A stretch of DNA of 64,000 nt from Sphingomonas palustris (lineage in GTDB: Bacteria > Pseudomonadota > Alphaproteobacteria > Sphingomonadales > Sphingomonadaceae). This document shows positions 1 to 10,989 of the stretch, in pieces; the first letter of the stretch is position 1; every line of letters starts with the position of its first letter. Under the pieces are notes generated by a model that was not told the DNA's origin, searched no databases, and saw nothing but the letters and a program-made list of their open reading frames with translations. The stretch lies in NCBI GenBank assembly GCA_026225215.1, contig JAMFSI010000031.1, positions 1 to 64,000 of the forward strand, read 5' to 3'. The translations under genes and the position numbers were made by a program.

Positions 1-1718
1 CCCGATAGTTCTATGCCCTTTACCCGCGCCCCCCCGGTCTGCACCACCGCATCGGGATGAAGCGGGTTGGGATCGGCGGTGGTGACGTTGCGCTCGTTGA
101 TGTCGTAGGCGGAGAGCATGACGAAATTCTTGCCGCCCTTCGGCTGGTATTTGAGGCCGACTTCCCATTGCCTCGCAGTGGTCGGCTGGAGCGGCGTACC
201 CTCGAAAGTGGTGCCGATGGTTGGTTGGAACGAGGTCGAATAGCTGGCGTAAGGCGCCAGGCCATTATCGAACAGGTAGACCACCCCGCCACGCCCGGTG
301 AATGCCTGGTCATGCTGGCTTAGGGTGATCGCATCGATCACGTCGATGGTCTGAGTATTGGCCCAGTCCTGCCGGATGCTGCCGGTAAGGACCAGATGGT
401 CGATTTTCATCTGGTCCTGCGCATAAAGGCCGGTCTGCTCGACGGTATCGTCCGTGACGTAGTCGAGGGTCAGGGTGATCGGGCCGCCATAGACCGGATG
501 GGAAATGTCGAGCGGGGCGGCATCGCCATCCGCCTCGCTCCAGAAATCATGCGAGCGTGAATAATCGATACCGAGCAGCAGCGTATGGGCGATCGGTCCG
601 GTCTGGAAATGGCCTTCGACATGGGTATCGATATCGAAATTGCTTTGGTGCGCATCCGCTTGCAGTGCGAACCGGTCCATCAGCGCCGGGTTCGTCGCGT
701 CCTGGCCATAACCGGCGACATAGCCCAATGTCGCATGCATATGGGCATAGCGCAGATTTTGCAGGATCGACCAGTCCTGGCCAAAGTGATGTTGGGCGTC
801 GTAACCGACGTCCCACTGAGTGCGGTTGGCATAATTCAGGCTTGGTTCGCCGGTGAACAGGCTGGTCGGGACGATGCCTAGCGGTGAGGGATAGATCGTC
901 CCGGCAGCGGGCAGATTCTGAAGGGCGAAGCCGTCATCCTGACGCTGAACATGGCTGAGGAAAGTGATTCGCGTGGCGGCATCCGGCGCCCAGGTCAGCG
1001 ACGGTGCGATAAAATAGTGATGGTCGCTGACATGGTCGATCTGCGTGCCGCTCCGCATCGCCAGCCCGGTCACGCGGTAAAGCAGCGTACCGTCGGCATT
1101 CAACGGTCCGGTCAGATCCGCGCGTCCTTCGATGCGGCCATAGCTGCCGGTCTGCACCGAAACCTCACCCGCCGCCTGATCCTCGGGCCGCTTGCTGACC
1201 AGGCTGATCAGGCCGCCGGGCACGTTCTGCCCATACAGCACCGAGGACGGTCCGCGCAGCACTTCGATTTGCTGCAGGCCGTAAGGATCGACCTTGGGGG
1301 CGAGCAGCGTGTAGCGGCTGTTGCTGTTCAGCCCGTCGATATACGGTATGGAATTGGCGAAGCCGCGGATCATGTACCAGTCGATCCGTTGATCGAGCCC
1401 GCCATACTGCTCGGCATTGACCCCGCTGACATAGCGCAGCGCCTCGCCCAGCGTCTGCGCCCCCTGCGCATCGATCTGGCCGGCTGAAACCACCGAGATC
1501 GACTGCGGTATCTCGAGCAGCGGGGTGTCGGTCTTGGTCCCGGCACTGCTGCTTTGGACGGGGCGCAATCCGGTCACGACGATCTGGCCGTTGTCGCTGG
1601 CTGTATCGTCACGCTCGTTGGCGGAGATGACGCGGTCGCCAGCTGCGGTTGCAGCCATGGCAGGGCTCGACAGCGCCAGGATCGAGACCCCGGCCGCCCA
1701 CATCATGCCTTTTTTCAT
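1..1718 (-). CDS. TonB-dependent siderophore receptor (3' end truncated by window edge)
   Basis: Minus-strand translation from ATG at 1716-1718: MKKGMMWAAGVSILALSSPAMA signal peptide, then ...LLEIPQSISVVSAGQIDAQGAQTLGEALRYVSGVNAEQYGG..., plug IEVLRGPSSVLYGQNVPGGLISLVSKRP and beta-barrel repeats; open to the window edge, so absent from the ORF track. Confidence 0.93.
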   Translation of the reverse strand, partial: MKKGMMWAAGVSILALSSPAMAATAAGDRVISANERDDTASDNGQIVVTGLRPVQSSSAGTKTDTPLLEIPQSISVVSAGQIDAQGAQTLGEALRYVSGVNAEQYGGLDQRIDWYMIRGFANSIPYIDGLNSNSRYTLLAPKVDPYGLQQIEVLRGPSSVLYGQNVPGGLISLVSKRPEDQAAGEVSVQTGSYGRIEGRADLTGPLNADGTLLYRVTGLAMRSGTQIDHVSDHHYFIAPSLTWAPDAATRITFLSHVQRQDDGFALQNLPAAGTIYPSPLGIVPTSLFTGEPSLNYANRTQWDVGYDAQHHFGQDWSILQNLRYAHMHATLGYVAGYGQDATNPALMDRFALQADAHQSNFDIDTHVEGHFQTGPIAHTLLLGIDYSRSHDFWSEADGDAAPLDISHPVYGGPITLTLDYVTDDTVEQTGLYAQDQMKIDHLVLTGSIRQDWANTQTIDVIDAITLSQHDQAFTGRGGVVYLFDNGLAPYASYSTSFQPTIGTTFEGTPLQPTTARQWEVGLKYQPKGGKNFVMLSAYDINERNVTTADPNPLHPDAVVQTGGARVKGIELS

Positions 1719-1766
1719 TGGTTTCCCCTCAAGCTCTGGTGTCATCGCCAGGGGCCTGCTAACAAT

Positions 1767-1791
1767 AATGCAAATGACTCGCAAGAGCATT
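1767..1791. promoter_or_regulatory. Putative Fur-box-like operator between divergent iron-uptake genes
   Basis: aatgcaaatgactcgcaagagcatt, with aatgc/gcatt inverted ends; resembles alphaproteobacterial Fur sites and lies between the siderophore receptor and the PepSY gene. Confidence 0.4.
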
Positions 1792-1820
1792 GCGTAGATA
1801 AATGATTATGGAACAACCGC

Positions 1821-2966
1821 ATGACACAAGCTGCTATCCGACGCTGGTATCTCGTCCACAAATGGACCAGCCTGATTGCCACGCTCTTCCTGCTGTTGCT
1901 GTGCGCCACGGGCCTGCCGCTGATCTTCATGGACGAGATCGACGGCTGGCTCACCCCGCCGCTGCCCGCCGTGCCGGCAGGGGCGCGGACACCGACCATC
2001 GACGACATCGTCGCTAGTGCGCGGCGGGCCCATCCGAGCGAGGTGCCGATGTTTCTCAATCGCGACGAGGATGAGCCAGTTTACTTCATCTCCACCGCTA
2101 CCCGCCCTGATGAGACCGACGATACGCGCATCCATACCGACCAGTATGACGCACGCTCGGGCGTCCGCCTGGATCGCCCGGCGATCAACCACAGCGTGAT
2201 GTTCACTATCCTGCGGCTGCACCAAGGACTGCTGCTCGGCCTGCCGGGCACGCTGTTCCTCGGCATGATGGGAGTGCTTTTGCTCGCCTCGCTGGTCTCC
2301 GGCGCGGTGGTCTACGCACCCTTCATGCGCAAGCTGGCGTTCGGCACGGTCCGTAAGCACCGCAGCCGCCGCATCCGCTGGCTCGACAGCCATAACATGA
2401 TCGGGATGACCACGATGGCGTGGTTGACGGTGGTCGGTGCGACGGGTGTCATCAACACACTGGCCGCGCCGGTCGAAACGCTATGGCAGAACGGGCAGTT
2501 GGCGCAGATGACCGCGGCCTATCGCCACGTGCCGCCGCCTACCCGCCTCACATCGGTCGATGCGGCGGTCCGCACCGCGCAGGCGGCGGCGCCGGGGATG
2601 GCCGTGCGCTTCATCGCCTTTCCGGGCACGCATTTTAGTTCGCGCCATCATTACGCGATCTTCCTGCAGGGGAGCACACCGCTCACCGCACGACTGGTCA
2701 AGCCGGCGCTGGTCGACGCGGGCACGGGGCGGTTGACCGGCATCCGCGAACTGCCGCTGTATGCCAAGGCCCTGTTCCTGTCGGAGCCGCTGCATTATGG
2801 CGATTATGGCGGGCTGCCTCTGAAAATTATCTGGGCGCTTCTGGATATCGCGGCGATGGCGGTGCTGGCTTCGGGCTTGTACCTGTGGCTTGGTCGGCGG
2901 CATGTGCCGGCGCAGACACGGCTATCGGAAATCCGTCCCGCGGGGTTGCCGGAGGCGGAAGCGTGA
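1821..2966 (+). CDS. PepSY-associated TM (PiuB-like) iron-uptake membrane protein
   Basis: 381 aa; RRWYLVHKWTSLIATLFLLLLCATGLPLIF start, several TM segments, divergent from the siderophore receptor. Confidence 0.88.
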   Translation: MTQAAIRRWYLVHKWTSLIATLFLLLLCATGLPLIFMDEIDGWLTPPLPAVPAGARTPTIDDIVASARRAHPSEVPMFLNRDEDEPVYFISTATRPDETDDTRIHTDQYDARSGVRLDRPAINHSVMFTILRLHQGLLLGLPGTLFLGMMGVLLLASLVSGAVVYAPFMRKLAFGTVRKHRSRRIRWLDSHNMIGMTTMAWLTVVGATGVINTLAAPVETLWQNGQLAQMTAAYRHVPPPTRLTSVDAAVRTAQAAAPGMAVRFIAFPGTHFSSRHHYAIFLQGSTPLTARLVKPALVDAGTGRLTGIRELPLYAKALFLSEPLHYGDYGGLPLKIIWALLDIAAMAVLASGLYLWLGRRHVPAQTRLSEIRPAGLPEAEA

Positions 2967-3166
2967 ACCGACCCACACGTCTCCGTGCAAGTTCGCTCGG
3001 GCTTCGCCATATCTTTCGGTGGCCTTTGCTTATCGGATTGCTGAACGTGGCGGGCTTGGTCTCGGCCCTCGTCGGCGATGGATGGTATGACGCATTGTCA
3101 TGGCTGTTGCTCGGGGGAACGCTCATCCTGATGATCGTGCTCCTGGCCAAGAGAAGCAGCGATTAA
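2963..3166 (+). CDS. Small two-TM hypothetical protein, translationally coupled (GTGA overlap) to the PepSY gene
   Basis: GTG start at 2963 overlapping the TGA at 2964-2966; two hydrophobic stretches. Confidence 0.6.
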   Translation: MNRPTRLRASSLGLRHIFRWPLLIGLLNVAGLVSALVGDGWYDALSWLLLGGTLILMIVLLAKRSSD

Positions 3167-3652
3167 GCGTAAGCGGACAGCATCGAACGCGCATTCGGAA
3201 GACTGCAGCATGACCCATAGCTCCGGTGCCACGCGGGGATCGGCGGCGCTAGCGGTGAACCACGGCTTTTCGGACGTGACGATATTGCAACCGACGGCAG
3301 CAACGCTGCAGGCACGAACACCAGAGCCGGGACATCGATCGAATCAGCGGATTTCCCCCGCTAGAGAGCCAGCGTCATACCCCCTCTCCATCGCCCCGTG
3401 AACGAAGGGTCGCTATCAAGAGCCCCATCAGGTGACTTGAACGACCGGATTTGAGATCGACATTTAGCCTTCAGAAAGCACTGAGCCACGCCCTCGTTAG
3501 CGGTGCGGTAGCGGGTGCCGCGCTTTATACAAGACTCGGGTCTCGACGCATTGTGGCTGGCAGCCGGCGGCCGCGATCGGTTCCTTCGCTGCTTGGAAAT
3601 ACGATTAGATCAGATACTTGTGGTCAAGGGGCGCCGCGCTTGCCACGACGGC

Positions 3653-4501
3653 TCACTTGCGGGCCCGCGCGCCTGCCGCGAGTTCGACAACCTCGGCCGT
3701 CACCTCTTCCTGGCGGATACGGCGCTCCTGCGCCTGCAGCGCCGCCAGCTTGCCGTCGATGTTGGTCTTGGCTGCCGCCATCGTCGCCATTCGCGCCTCG
3801 TTTTCAGCAGCGAAGTCTTCCATCGCCGCCTCGCAGACTTGCGCGAACACATATTCCTCGCCCAATCGCTCGATCAGCTCCGCCGTAGACAGGTTGGTGA
3901 GCGGTGGTTCGGTTGCGCCGATTTCCACCGCGAACGCTTGGGGGTCAAACGGCAAAAGCGCTCGCCGAGTGACGACGACGCCGATGCCGACCGTCCAGAC
4001 CGGATAGACCATCGTGATGGCCACCGCGCCGACTTTTCCAAGATAGGCATAGATGGCGTCGACGACGTCGGTCGCGATCTGCGGAACAGCGCTCGCCCGG
4101 CTGGGGAGTTCACCATGCCAGTCGACGGCGAGGCCGCGTTCCGCGGCCAGCGCCGCCGAGCGGGAACCGACGAGAAAGACATAAGCGTCGTCAAACCCCG
4201 CCGCTGTGGCATCGAGTATCTGCTCGGCAAAAGCGCCGGCGAAGCCCTGCTCGGCGCCGAAAACGAGGAGGCCGGGCTTGCTACTTGCCTCCGACCGGAA
4301 AACCTCGGTCTTTCCGGTCGCTAGAAACCGCGCCTGCCCGATTGCGCGTGCGGCGATGTCGGCATAGGCGCGCACCGCAGGGAGCAGAGCGCGGCTCTGT
4401 TGCGCACGCGCACCGGCGATACCGCGCATCGCGTTCACGACCGCGCCGAGCTGCCGCGTGGTGTCGATGCGCTGGCTGACGTCGGCGAGCCTTTCGGTCA
4501 T
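3653..4501 (-). CDS. atpG: N-ATPase F1 subunit gamma
   Basis: 282 aa; N-term [40 protein letters not shown] and C-term [15 protein letters not shown], last gene of the operon. Confidence 0.92.
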   Translation of the reverse strand: MTERLADVSQRIDTTRQLGAVVNAMRGIAGARAQQSRALLPAVRAYADIAARAIGQARFLATGKTEVFRSEASSKPGLLVFGAEQGFAGAFAEQILDATAAGFDDAYVFLVGSRSAALAAERGLAVDWHGELPSRASAVPQIATDVVDAIYAYLGKVGAVAITMVYPVWTVGIGVVVTRRALLPFDPQAFAVEIGATEPPLTNLSTAELIERLGEEYVFAQVCEAAMEDFAAENEARMATMAAAKTNIDGKLAALQAQERRIRQEEVTAEVVELAAGARARK

Positions 4502-6021
4502 TCGAGCGCCTTGGCCTGGCTCTCCACCAGGCTACGGACGGCCGCGATCAACGCAGCGCCTTGGGCATCTTCGATTGGCCTGCCGCCGTCGATTGCCGCG
4601 ACCAGATCGGGTACATGCGCGTCGAGCCAGCCCGGAAGCGCCGATCGGACAGCCGGGATCGCCGCCGCCGGACCCGCATCGAACACGCCGTCACTCAGCG
4701 CCAGCGCCAACGCAGTCTGATCGACGACGCGGAGCGGCTGGAACTGCGGCTGACAGAGTAACTCTCGTAGCCGGCGGCCACGCTCGATCTGTACTTTCAC
4801 GCGAGGATCGGGTTGCTCGCCGAAGCGAGTAAACATCTCGAGTTCGAGGAACTGGGCATATTCGAGCCGCATCGTCCCGGTAGCATCGCGGAGCGCTTTT
4901 GCCTGGGTCTTGCCGCCGACTCTGCTGACACTGGTGCCGACGTCCACCGCTGGCTTGTGGCCCTCGGCGAACAGCTTGGTATCGAGCACGATCTGGCCAT
5001 CGGTGATCGAGATCAGATTGGTCGGGATATAAGCGCTGAGGTTGCCGGCATCGGTCTCCGCAACCGGCAATGCGGTGAGCGAACCACCGCCGAGCGCCGG
5101 CGATAGCTTGGCGGCCCGCTCCAGCAGGCGGGAATGGAGGAAGAACACGTCGCCCGGATAAGCCTCGCGCCCAGGTGACTGACCGGTGAGCAAAGCGATC
5201 TCGCGGTGAGTAGCGGCATGCTTGGTAAGATCGTCAAGCACGATCAGAACATGCTGCCCTCGGTCGCGAAACCACTCCGCGATTGTGACGCCCGCGAACG
5301 GGGCGATCCATTGCAGGCCGGGCGCGGCGGCGGGGCTCGCCACCACGAAGATGCAGCGCTCGGCCGCGCCATGGCGGCGGACCTGATCGATCACCCGGGC
5401 AACGCTCGACGACTTCTGGCCAATGGCGACATAGACGCAGACGATGTCGCTCGATCGTTGGTTGATGATGGTATCGACCGCAAGCGCCGTCTTGCCCGTG
5501 GCGCGGTCACCCAGGATCAACTGACGCTGCCCACGCCCGATGGCGAACAACGCGTCGACAACGAGTGTGCCGGTCTGCACCGGCTGGATCACGAGGTCGC
5601 GATCGATAATGCCCGGAGCGGCGCGCTCGACCGGCTCATGACTGTCCGCCGCGATTTCGGCGCCGCCGTCGAGCGGCCGGCCGAGCGGATCGACGACGCG
5701 GCCGAGCAGATTTTTGCCGACGGCCACCCTGACGACTTCGCCGGTGCCGGTGACCTGGTCGCCAGCTTTCACCGCATCGCCACTGTCAAGCAGGACGCAG
5801 CCGATCCGGTCGCGTTCCAGTGTCTGGACGAACCCGGACTGGCCACCGGCAAAGCGCAGCAGTTCGTCCAGGCGCGCGTCGGGAAGCCCCGAGATCATCG
5901 CTACACCGTCACCGATCGATTCGACACGACCGACCTGGTGGAGCTGCGGCGCCAGCGGGACGGCGTTCACCCGCGCGCTGGCCCGAGCCAGCCAATCCTC
6001 AGCCGGTGCGGGCATGTGCAT
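4498..6021 (-). CDS. atpA: N-ATPase F1 subunit alpha
   Basis: 507 aa; Walker [27 protein letters not shown]. Confidence 0.96.
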   Translation of the reverse strand: MHMPAPAEDWLARASARVNAVPLAPQLHQVGRVESIGDGVAMISGLPDARLDELLRFAGGQSGFVQTLERDRIGCVLLDSGDAVKAGDQVTGTGEVVRVAVGKNLLGRVVDPLGRPLDGGAEIAADSHEPVERAAPGIIDRDLVIQPVQTGTLVVDALFAIGRGQRQLILGDRATGKTALAVDTIINQRSSDIVCVYVAIGQKSSSVARVIDQVRRHGAAERCIFVVASPAAAPGLQWIAPFAGVTIAEWFRDRGQHVLIVLDDLTKHAATHREIALLTGQSPGREAYPGDVFFLHSRLLERAAKLSPALGGGSLTALPVAETDAGNLSAYIPTNLISITDGQIVLDTKLFAEGHKPAVDVGTSVSRVGGKTQAKALRDATGTMRLEYAQFLELEMFTRFGEQPDPRVKVQIERGRRLRELLCQPQFQPLRVVDQTALALALSDGVFDAGPAAAIPAVRSALPGWLDAHVPDLVAAIDGGRPIEDAQGAALIAAVRSLVESQAKALE

Positions 6022-6745
6022 CCTCCCGCAAGGCGTGCAAGAGGTCGTCGAGATCGGCGCGCCAGCTGTTGCGCAACACCATCTGCGGAGTCCGCAGTTC
6101 GAAGCCCGCGATCAGTTCAGGGTCCACTGCGAAGACAGGCGCGGTCAGGCCAGGCAGCGCCGCCGCCAACGCGAAACCGAACCGCGCCCGATCCTGGTCG
6201 CTGAGGGTTCCGGGGGTGATGACCTGGAGGGAGCCGGTCGCAAGCCGATCGCGCTCCTCCTTCAGCAATGTCGCAAGGCGATCTACGAGCGCCCGGAACA
6301 TGGCCTCAGTGGTGATGTCCCCGGGCAGCCGGTCGAGCAGTTTTGCGGCCATTTGCCCGGCAAGGGTGGCGGCATCCACTTCCAGTGTGGCTTGCGCCTT
6401 TTTGCGTTCCTCCCCGGCAGCGCTTTCCGCCTCCTTGTGCAGATCCGCCACCTCCTGCTTGGCTTGGTCGAGCAGGCGAGCGCGATCGGCGTCCGCGCCC
6501 GCTTGCACCTCGGCGCGTCGGCGTTCGGCGTCGGCGGCGAAGGCGTCGGTGCGCGCCTTCAGAGTTGCCTCCTGTGCTGTTGCGGCAACACGCGCGGCCT
6601 CGGCATCCGCCAGGAGTTTGTCGGCTGCCGCCTGCCGCGCGGCGATCGCAGCGAGGACAGGCGTGTAAAGGAACCGGCTCAACAGCCAGACGAGCACCAG
6701 GACGTTGATCGTCTGGAGCGCCAAGGTCCACCAATTGATGTGCAC
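5999..6745 (-). CDS. atpF: N-ATPase Fo subunit b, long form with delta-like C-terminus
   Basis: 248 aa; N-terminal TM and charged coiled coil, C-term [34 protein letters not shown] resembles the delta-subunit C-terminus. Confidence 0.88.
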   Translation of the reverse strand: MHINWWTLALQTINVLVLVWLLSRFLYTPVLAAIAARQAAADKLLADAEAARVAATAQEATLKARTDAFAADAERRRAEVQAGADADRARLLDQAKQEVADLHKEAESAAGEERKKAQATLEVDAATLAGQMAAKLLDRLPGDITTEAMFRALVDRLATLLKEERDRLATGSLQVITPGTLSDQDRARFGFALAAALPGLTAPVFAVDPELIAGFELRTPQMVLRNSWRADLDDLLHALREDAHARTG

Positions 6746-6755
6746 CCCGCGACGC

Positions 6756-6998
6756 TCAGGCGAAGGGGTTGGCGAAAAGCAGCAGCAGCGCGATGACGAG
6801 GCAATAGATCGCCATCGTCTCGATCATCGCCAGCCCGACGAACAAAGTGCGCGAGACCGTGCTGGCGGCCTCGGGCTGGCGCGCGATCGCGTCCATCGCC
6901 GCCGCGACTGCTCGCCCCTGGGCAAGCGCAGGCGCGATAGCCCCGATGGAGATGGCGAATGCCGCCCCCAGGATGCTCACCAGATGGATCCAGTTCAT
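6756..6998 (-). CDS. atpE: N-ATPase Fo subunit c
   Basis: 80 aa; two hydrophobic helices, ARQPEA loop, ...ALAQG... and GLAMIETMAIYCLVIALLLLFANPF. Confidence 0.96.
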   Translation of the reverse strand: MNWIHLVSILGAAFAISIGAIAPALAQGRAVAAAMDAIARQPEAASTVSRTLFVGLAMIETMAIYCLVIALLLLFANPFA

Positions 6999-7681
6999 GT
7001 CTTTGCCTCTCGCTGGGATGCTTCGCCGATCGCGCTGCCGATGAAGACCATTGCAAGCGCACCAAAGATGTAAGCCTGGACAGCGCCCGTCAGCAGCTCC
7101 AGCGCCATCAGCGGGATGGGCACGAGCAGGCCGGCGAGGCTCAGCACGATGCCGATCATGAACACGCCGCTCATGACGTTACCGAACAGGCGGACGGTCA
7201 GCGAAAAGCTGCGGGTGAACAGCTCGACGACGTTGAGCGGCACCATGAAGAGCGATGGCTGGGCAAAAGTGAGGAGGTAATGTCCAGGGCCGACTGCGCG
7301 GACGCCGAAGAAGATCGTCGCGCCGAACACGATAAGTGCGAGCGCTGCATCCGTTTCAAGCGCGGCCGTTGGCGGTTCGACGCCGGGGATCAGCGACGAC
7401 CAGTTAGCGACCAGCACGAAAATGAAAAGCGTGCCGATCAGCGGTAGATAGGGCGCGGGCGGTGCATCCATCGTCTCGCGAATCTGACCGGAGATCATGT
7501 CGACGATCACCTCCAGCCCCGCCTGAAGACGCGAAGGACGAAGCGCCAGCCGGCGCGTCGCCGCCCATGCGCCCAGCGTCAATACGGCCATGATCGCCCA
7601 GGTGGTGACGACCGGCGTGGTGATCGGGACGGGCCCGAGGGTGAACAGCGTATGGGTGATGAGCGGCGACGCGATCTTCAT
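6995..7681 (-). CDS. atpB: N-ATPase Fo subunit a
   Basis: Start at 7679-7681; FTRSFSLTVRLFGNVMSG essential-Arg region and ELLTGAVQAYIFGALAMVFIG. Confidence 0.95.
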   Translation of the reverse strand: MKIASPLITHTLFTLGPVPITTPVVTTWAIMAVLTLGAWAATRRLALRPSRLQAGLEVIVDMISGQIRETMDAPPAPYLPLIGTLFIFVLVANWSSLIPGVEPPTAALETDAALALIVFGATIFFGVRAVGPGHYLLTFAQPSLFMVPLNVVELFTRSFSLTVRLFGNVMSGVFMIGIVLSLAGLLVPIPLMALELLTGAVQAYIFGALAMVFIGSAIGEASQREAKT

Positions 7682-7938
7682 GGCGCTGTGCCCAGCCGGC
7701 GCAGGACGAGCTGCCGCGCCACCATGAAGCCTGCGGTCGCGCCGAGCAACACGGGCCAGCCCTGCCGAGCCGCAACGACAAGAATGGCGAGGGTTAGTAG
7801 CATCCGACCCAATCGCAACGTGAATGCAACCAGAGCCGAGCCACCGTATGCCAGCAGCTTGGCATCGCGCGCGATCGCGAGGAAGTGCGCCCATCCCGTA
7901 CATGCGCCGATCAGGACGAAGAGGATGATCGGTCGCAT
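7678..7938 (-). CDS. atpR: N-ATPase accessory subunit AtpR
   Basis: Small three-TM protein with a conserved Arg in a helix (FTLRLGRML), positioned between atpQ and atpB. Confidence 0.85.
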   Translation of the reverse strand: MRPIILFVLIGACTGWAHFLAIARDAKLLAYGGSALVAFTLRLGRMLLTLAILVVAARQGWPVLLGATAGFMVARQLVLRRLGTAP

Positions 7939-7940
7939 GT

Positions 7941-8224
7941 TCACTGCCGACCAAGCCATTTCCAGGCAGACCAGCAGCCCAGGCCAATGCCGATGAACAG
8001 TAAAGGCGCTGTCCAGAAGATGCCGCTGGCCTCCCGATGATCGAGCCAGCGTCCGATCACCAGGGAGACCAGCGCCGGCACGACGATCTGCCAGCCGAGC
8101 GCGCCGATCTGGCCGAGGTTGCGCGCCAGCGATGGTCCACGCTCTGCCCGGGCCTGGCGACGCCGCGCGACGCTCACGCGCACCGCCGCGATCAAGTTAT
8201 CCTTCCCGGGGGTTGGCTGCTCGC

Positions 8225-8228
<4 letters not shown>
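7941..8228 (-). CDS. atpQ: N-ATPase accessory subunit AtpQ (AtpI/AtpZ-like)
   Basis: 95 aa; charged N-term then two TM helices, GxxxQIVVPALVSLVIGRWLD; position between atpC and atpR. Confidence 0.85.
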
Positions 8229-10119
<1,891 letters not shown>

Positions 10120-10228
10120 CTAAGCGAGTAGCCTGCTTGCCACCCCGTGTATCAGGCCCGCGCGACACACCACCCGGCGGGGGGCATTGCGTGAACAGTC
10201 GCTTCATCCCGCTCTTGTCCTCGCTGAT

Positions 10229-10393
10229 GTTCAGCAACGAGTTATCGTAAAGACAAATCTGGCCGAACGAAAGGAAATTAGTGGCGGACCAATAGGCGTA
10301 GATCATTCGAAGTTCGTCAGCGGCGAGTGCGCCGGGCATGCCGCCAATGGTATAGGGAACACGTGAGTCTCGCAGCTTGATAATGGCGTCCAT
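10229..10393 (-). pseudogene. Phosphoketolase (XFP) N-terminal remnant
   Basis: ALAADELRMIYAYWSATNFLSFGQICLYDNSLL matches the phosphoketolase N-terminus pattern (DEL..I.AYWRAANYLSVGQIYL.DNPLL); the rest of the roughly 800-aa enzyme is missing. Confidence 0.75.
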
Positions 10394-10660
10394 GGCAACT
10401 TATCCGAACGAGCGCAGGGAGGGTCGTTAGCGAGACGTGCGCGCTCGATCGCCTGCAACGATTGAACTTCCAGCCCTGAAAATACGCATCCTGGGCATTT
10501 TCCGGAGACGAGACGGCCAGCACCGCAGGTGCTGTACCGACCATCTAGACCACATCCTTGTCCTAGAGCAGGCTCGGAAACTACTCATCTTCGCCGCTGC
10601 CGGCCCTGAGCGTTTCGGATATTCCCGGCGCCGCAGTTACGAAGCTCATTCATCACCCTA

Positions 10661-10763
10661 ATACCAAGGCTCTGAGATGCTGACGCATCACGCCTTGGTT
10701 ACGCTCAAGCACCGCGCGGGCTTAACCAAAGTTCGACGAATCAAACTCGTGGAACTTTGGTAT
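10661..10763. repeat. 103-bp composite palindromic element with ATACCAA termini and two hairpins
   Basis: ataccaa (10661-10667) / ttggtat (10757-10763) termini; internal hairpins accaaggc...gccttggt with inner gatgc/gcatc, and accaaagttcgacga/tcgtggaactttggt. Confidence 0.7.
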
Positions 10764-10989
10764 AAGCCAGAACTTGGCGCCTTCGTTTGATCGAGCCACC
10801 GGCCCAGCACCTCCTTCTCGCCGTCTGCGCGGATGCCCAGCACGATGTGGATCGCCTCGTTGCGGAACCATGCCCTTGTCACGGATCTTGATCCGGAGCC
10901 CGTCGAAAAGACCAGCGGGTAAATCGCGTCGAGCGGCCGCTGCTGGCAGGTGGCGACTTCATTGAGCAGCGCATCCGTTATCGTGCTGA
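10764..10989 (-). pseudogene. IS256/Mutator-type transposase remnant with frameshifts
   Basis: Minus-strand ISTITDALLNEVATCQQRPLDAIYPLVF / DGLRIKIRDKGMV / RNEAIHIVLGIRADGEKEVLGRWLDQT / EGAKFWL spread over shifting frames; matches the central block of IS256 transposases. Confidence 0.8.

Noticed and set aside
3170-3650. Possible small genes between PepSY cluster and atpG (for example 3210-3401)
   Set aside because: No family signature or clear ribosome-binding context; treated as intergenic
5206-6796. Large plus-strand ORFs over the ATPase operon
   Set aside because: Antisense to atpA/atpF; no domain signature
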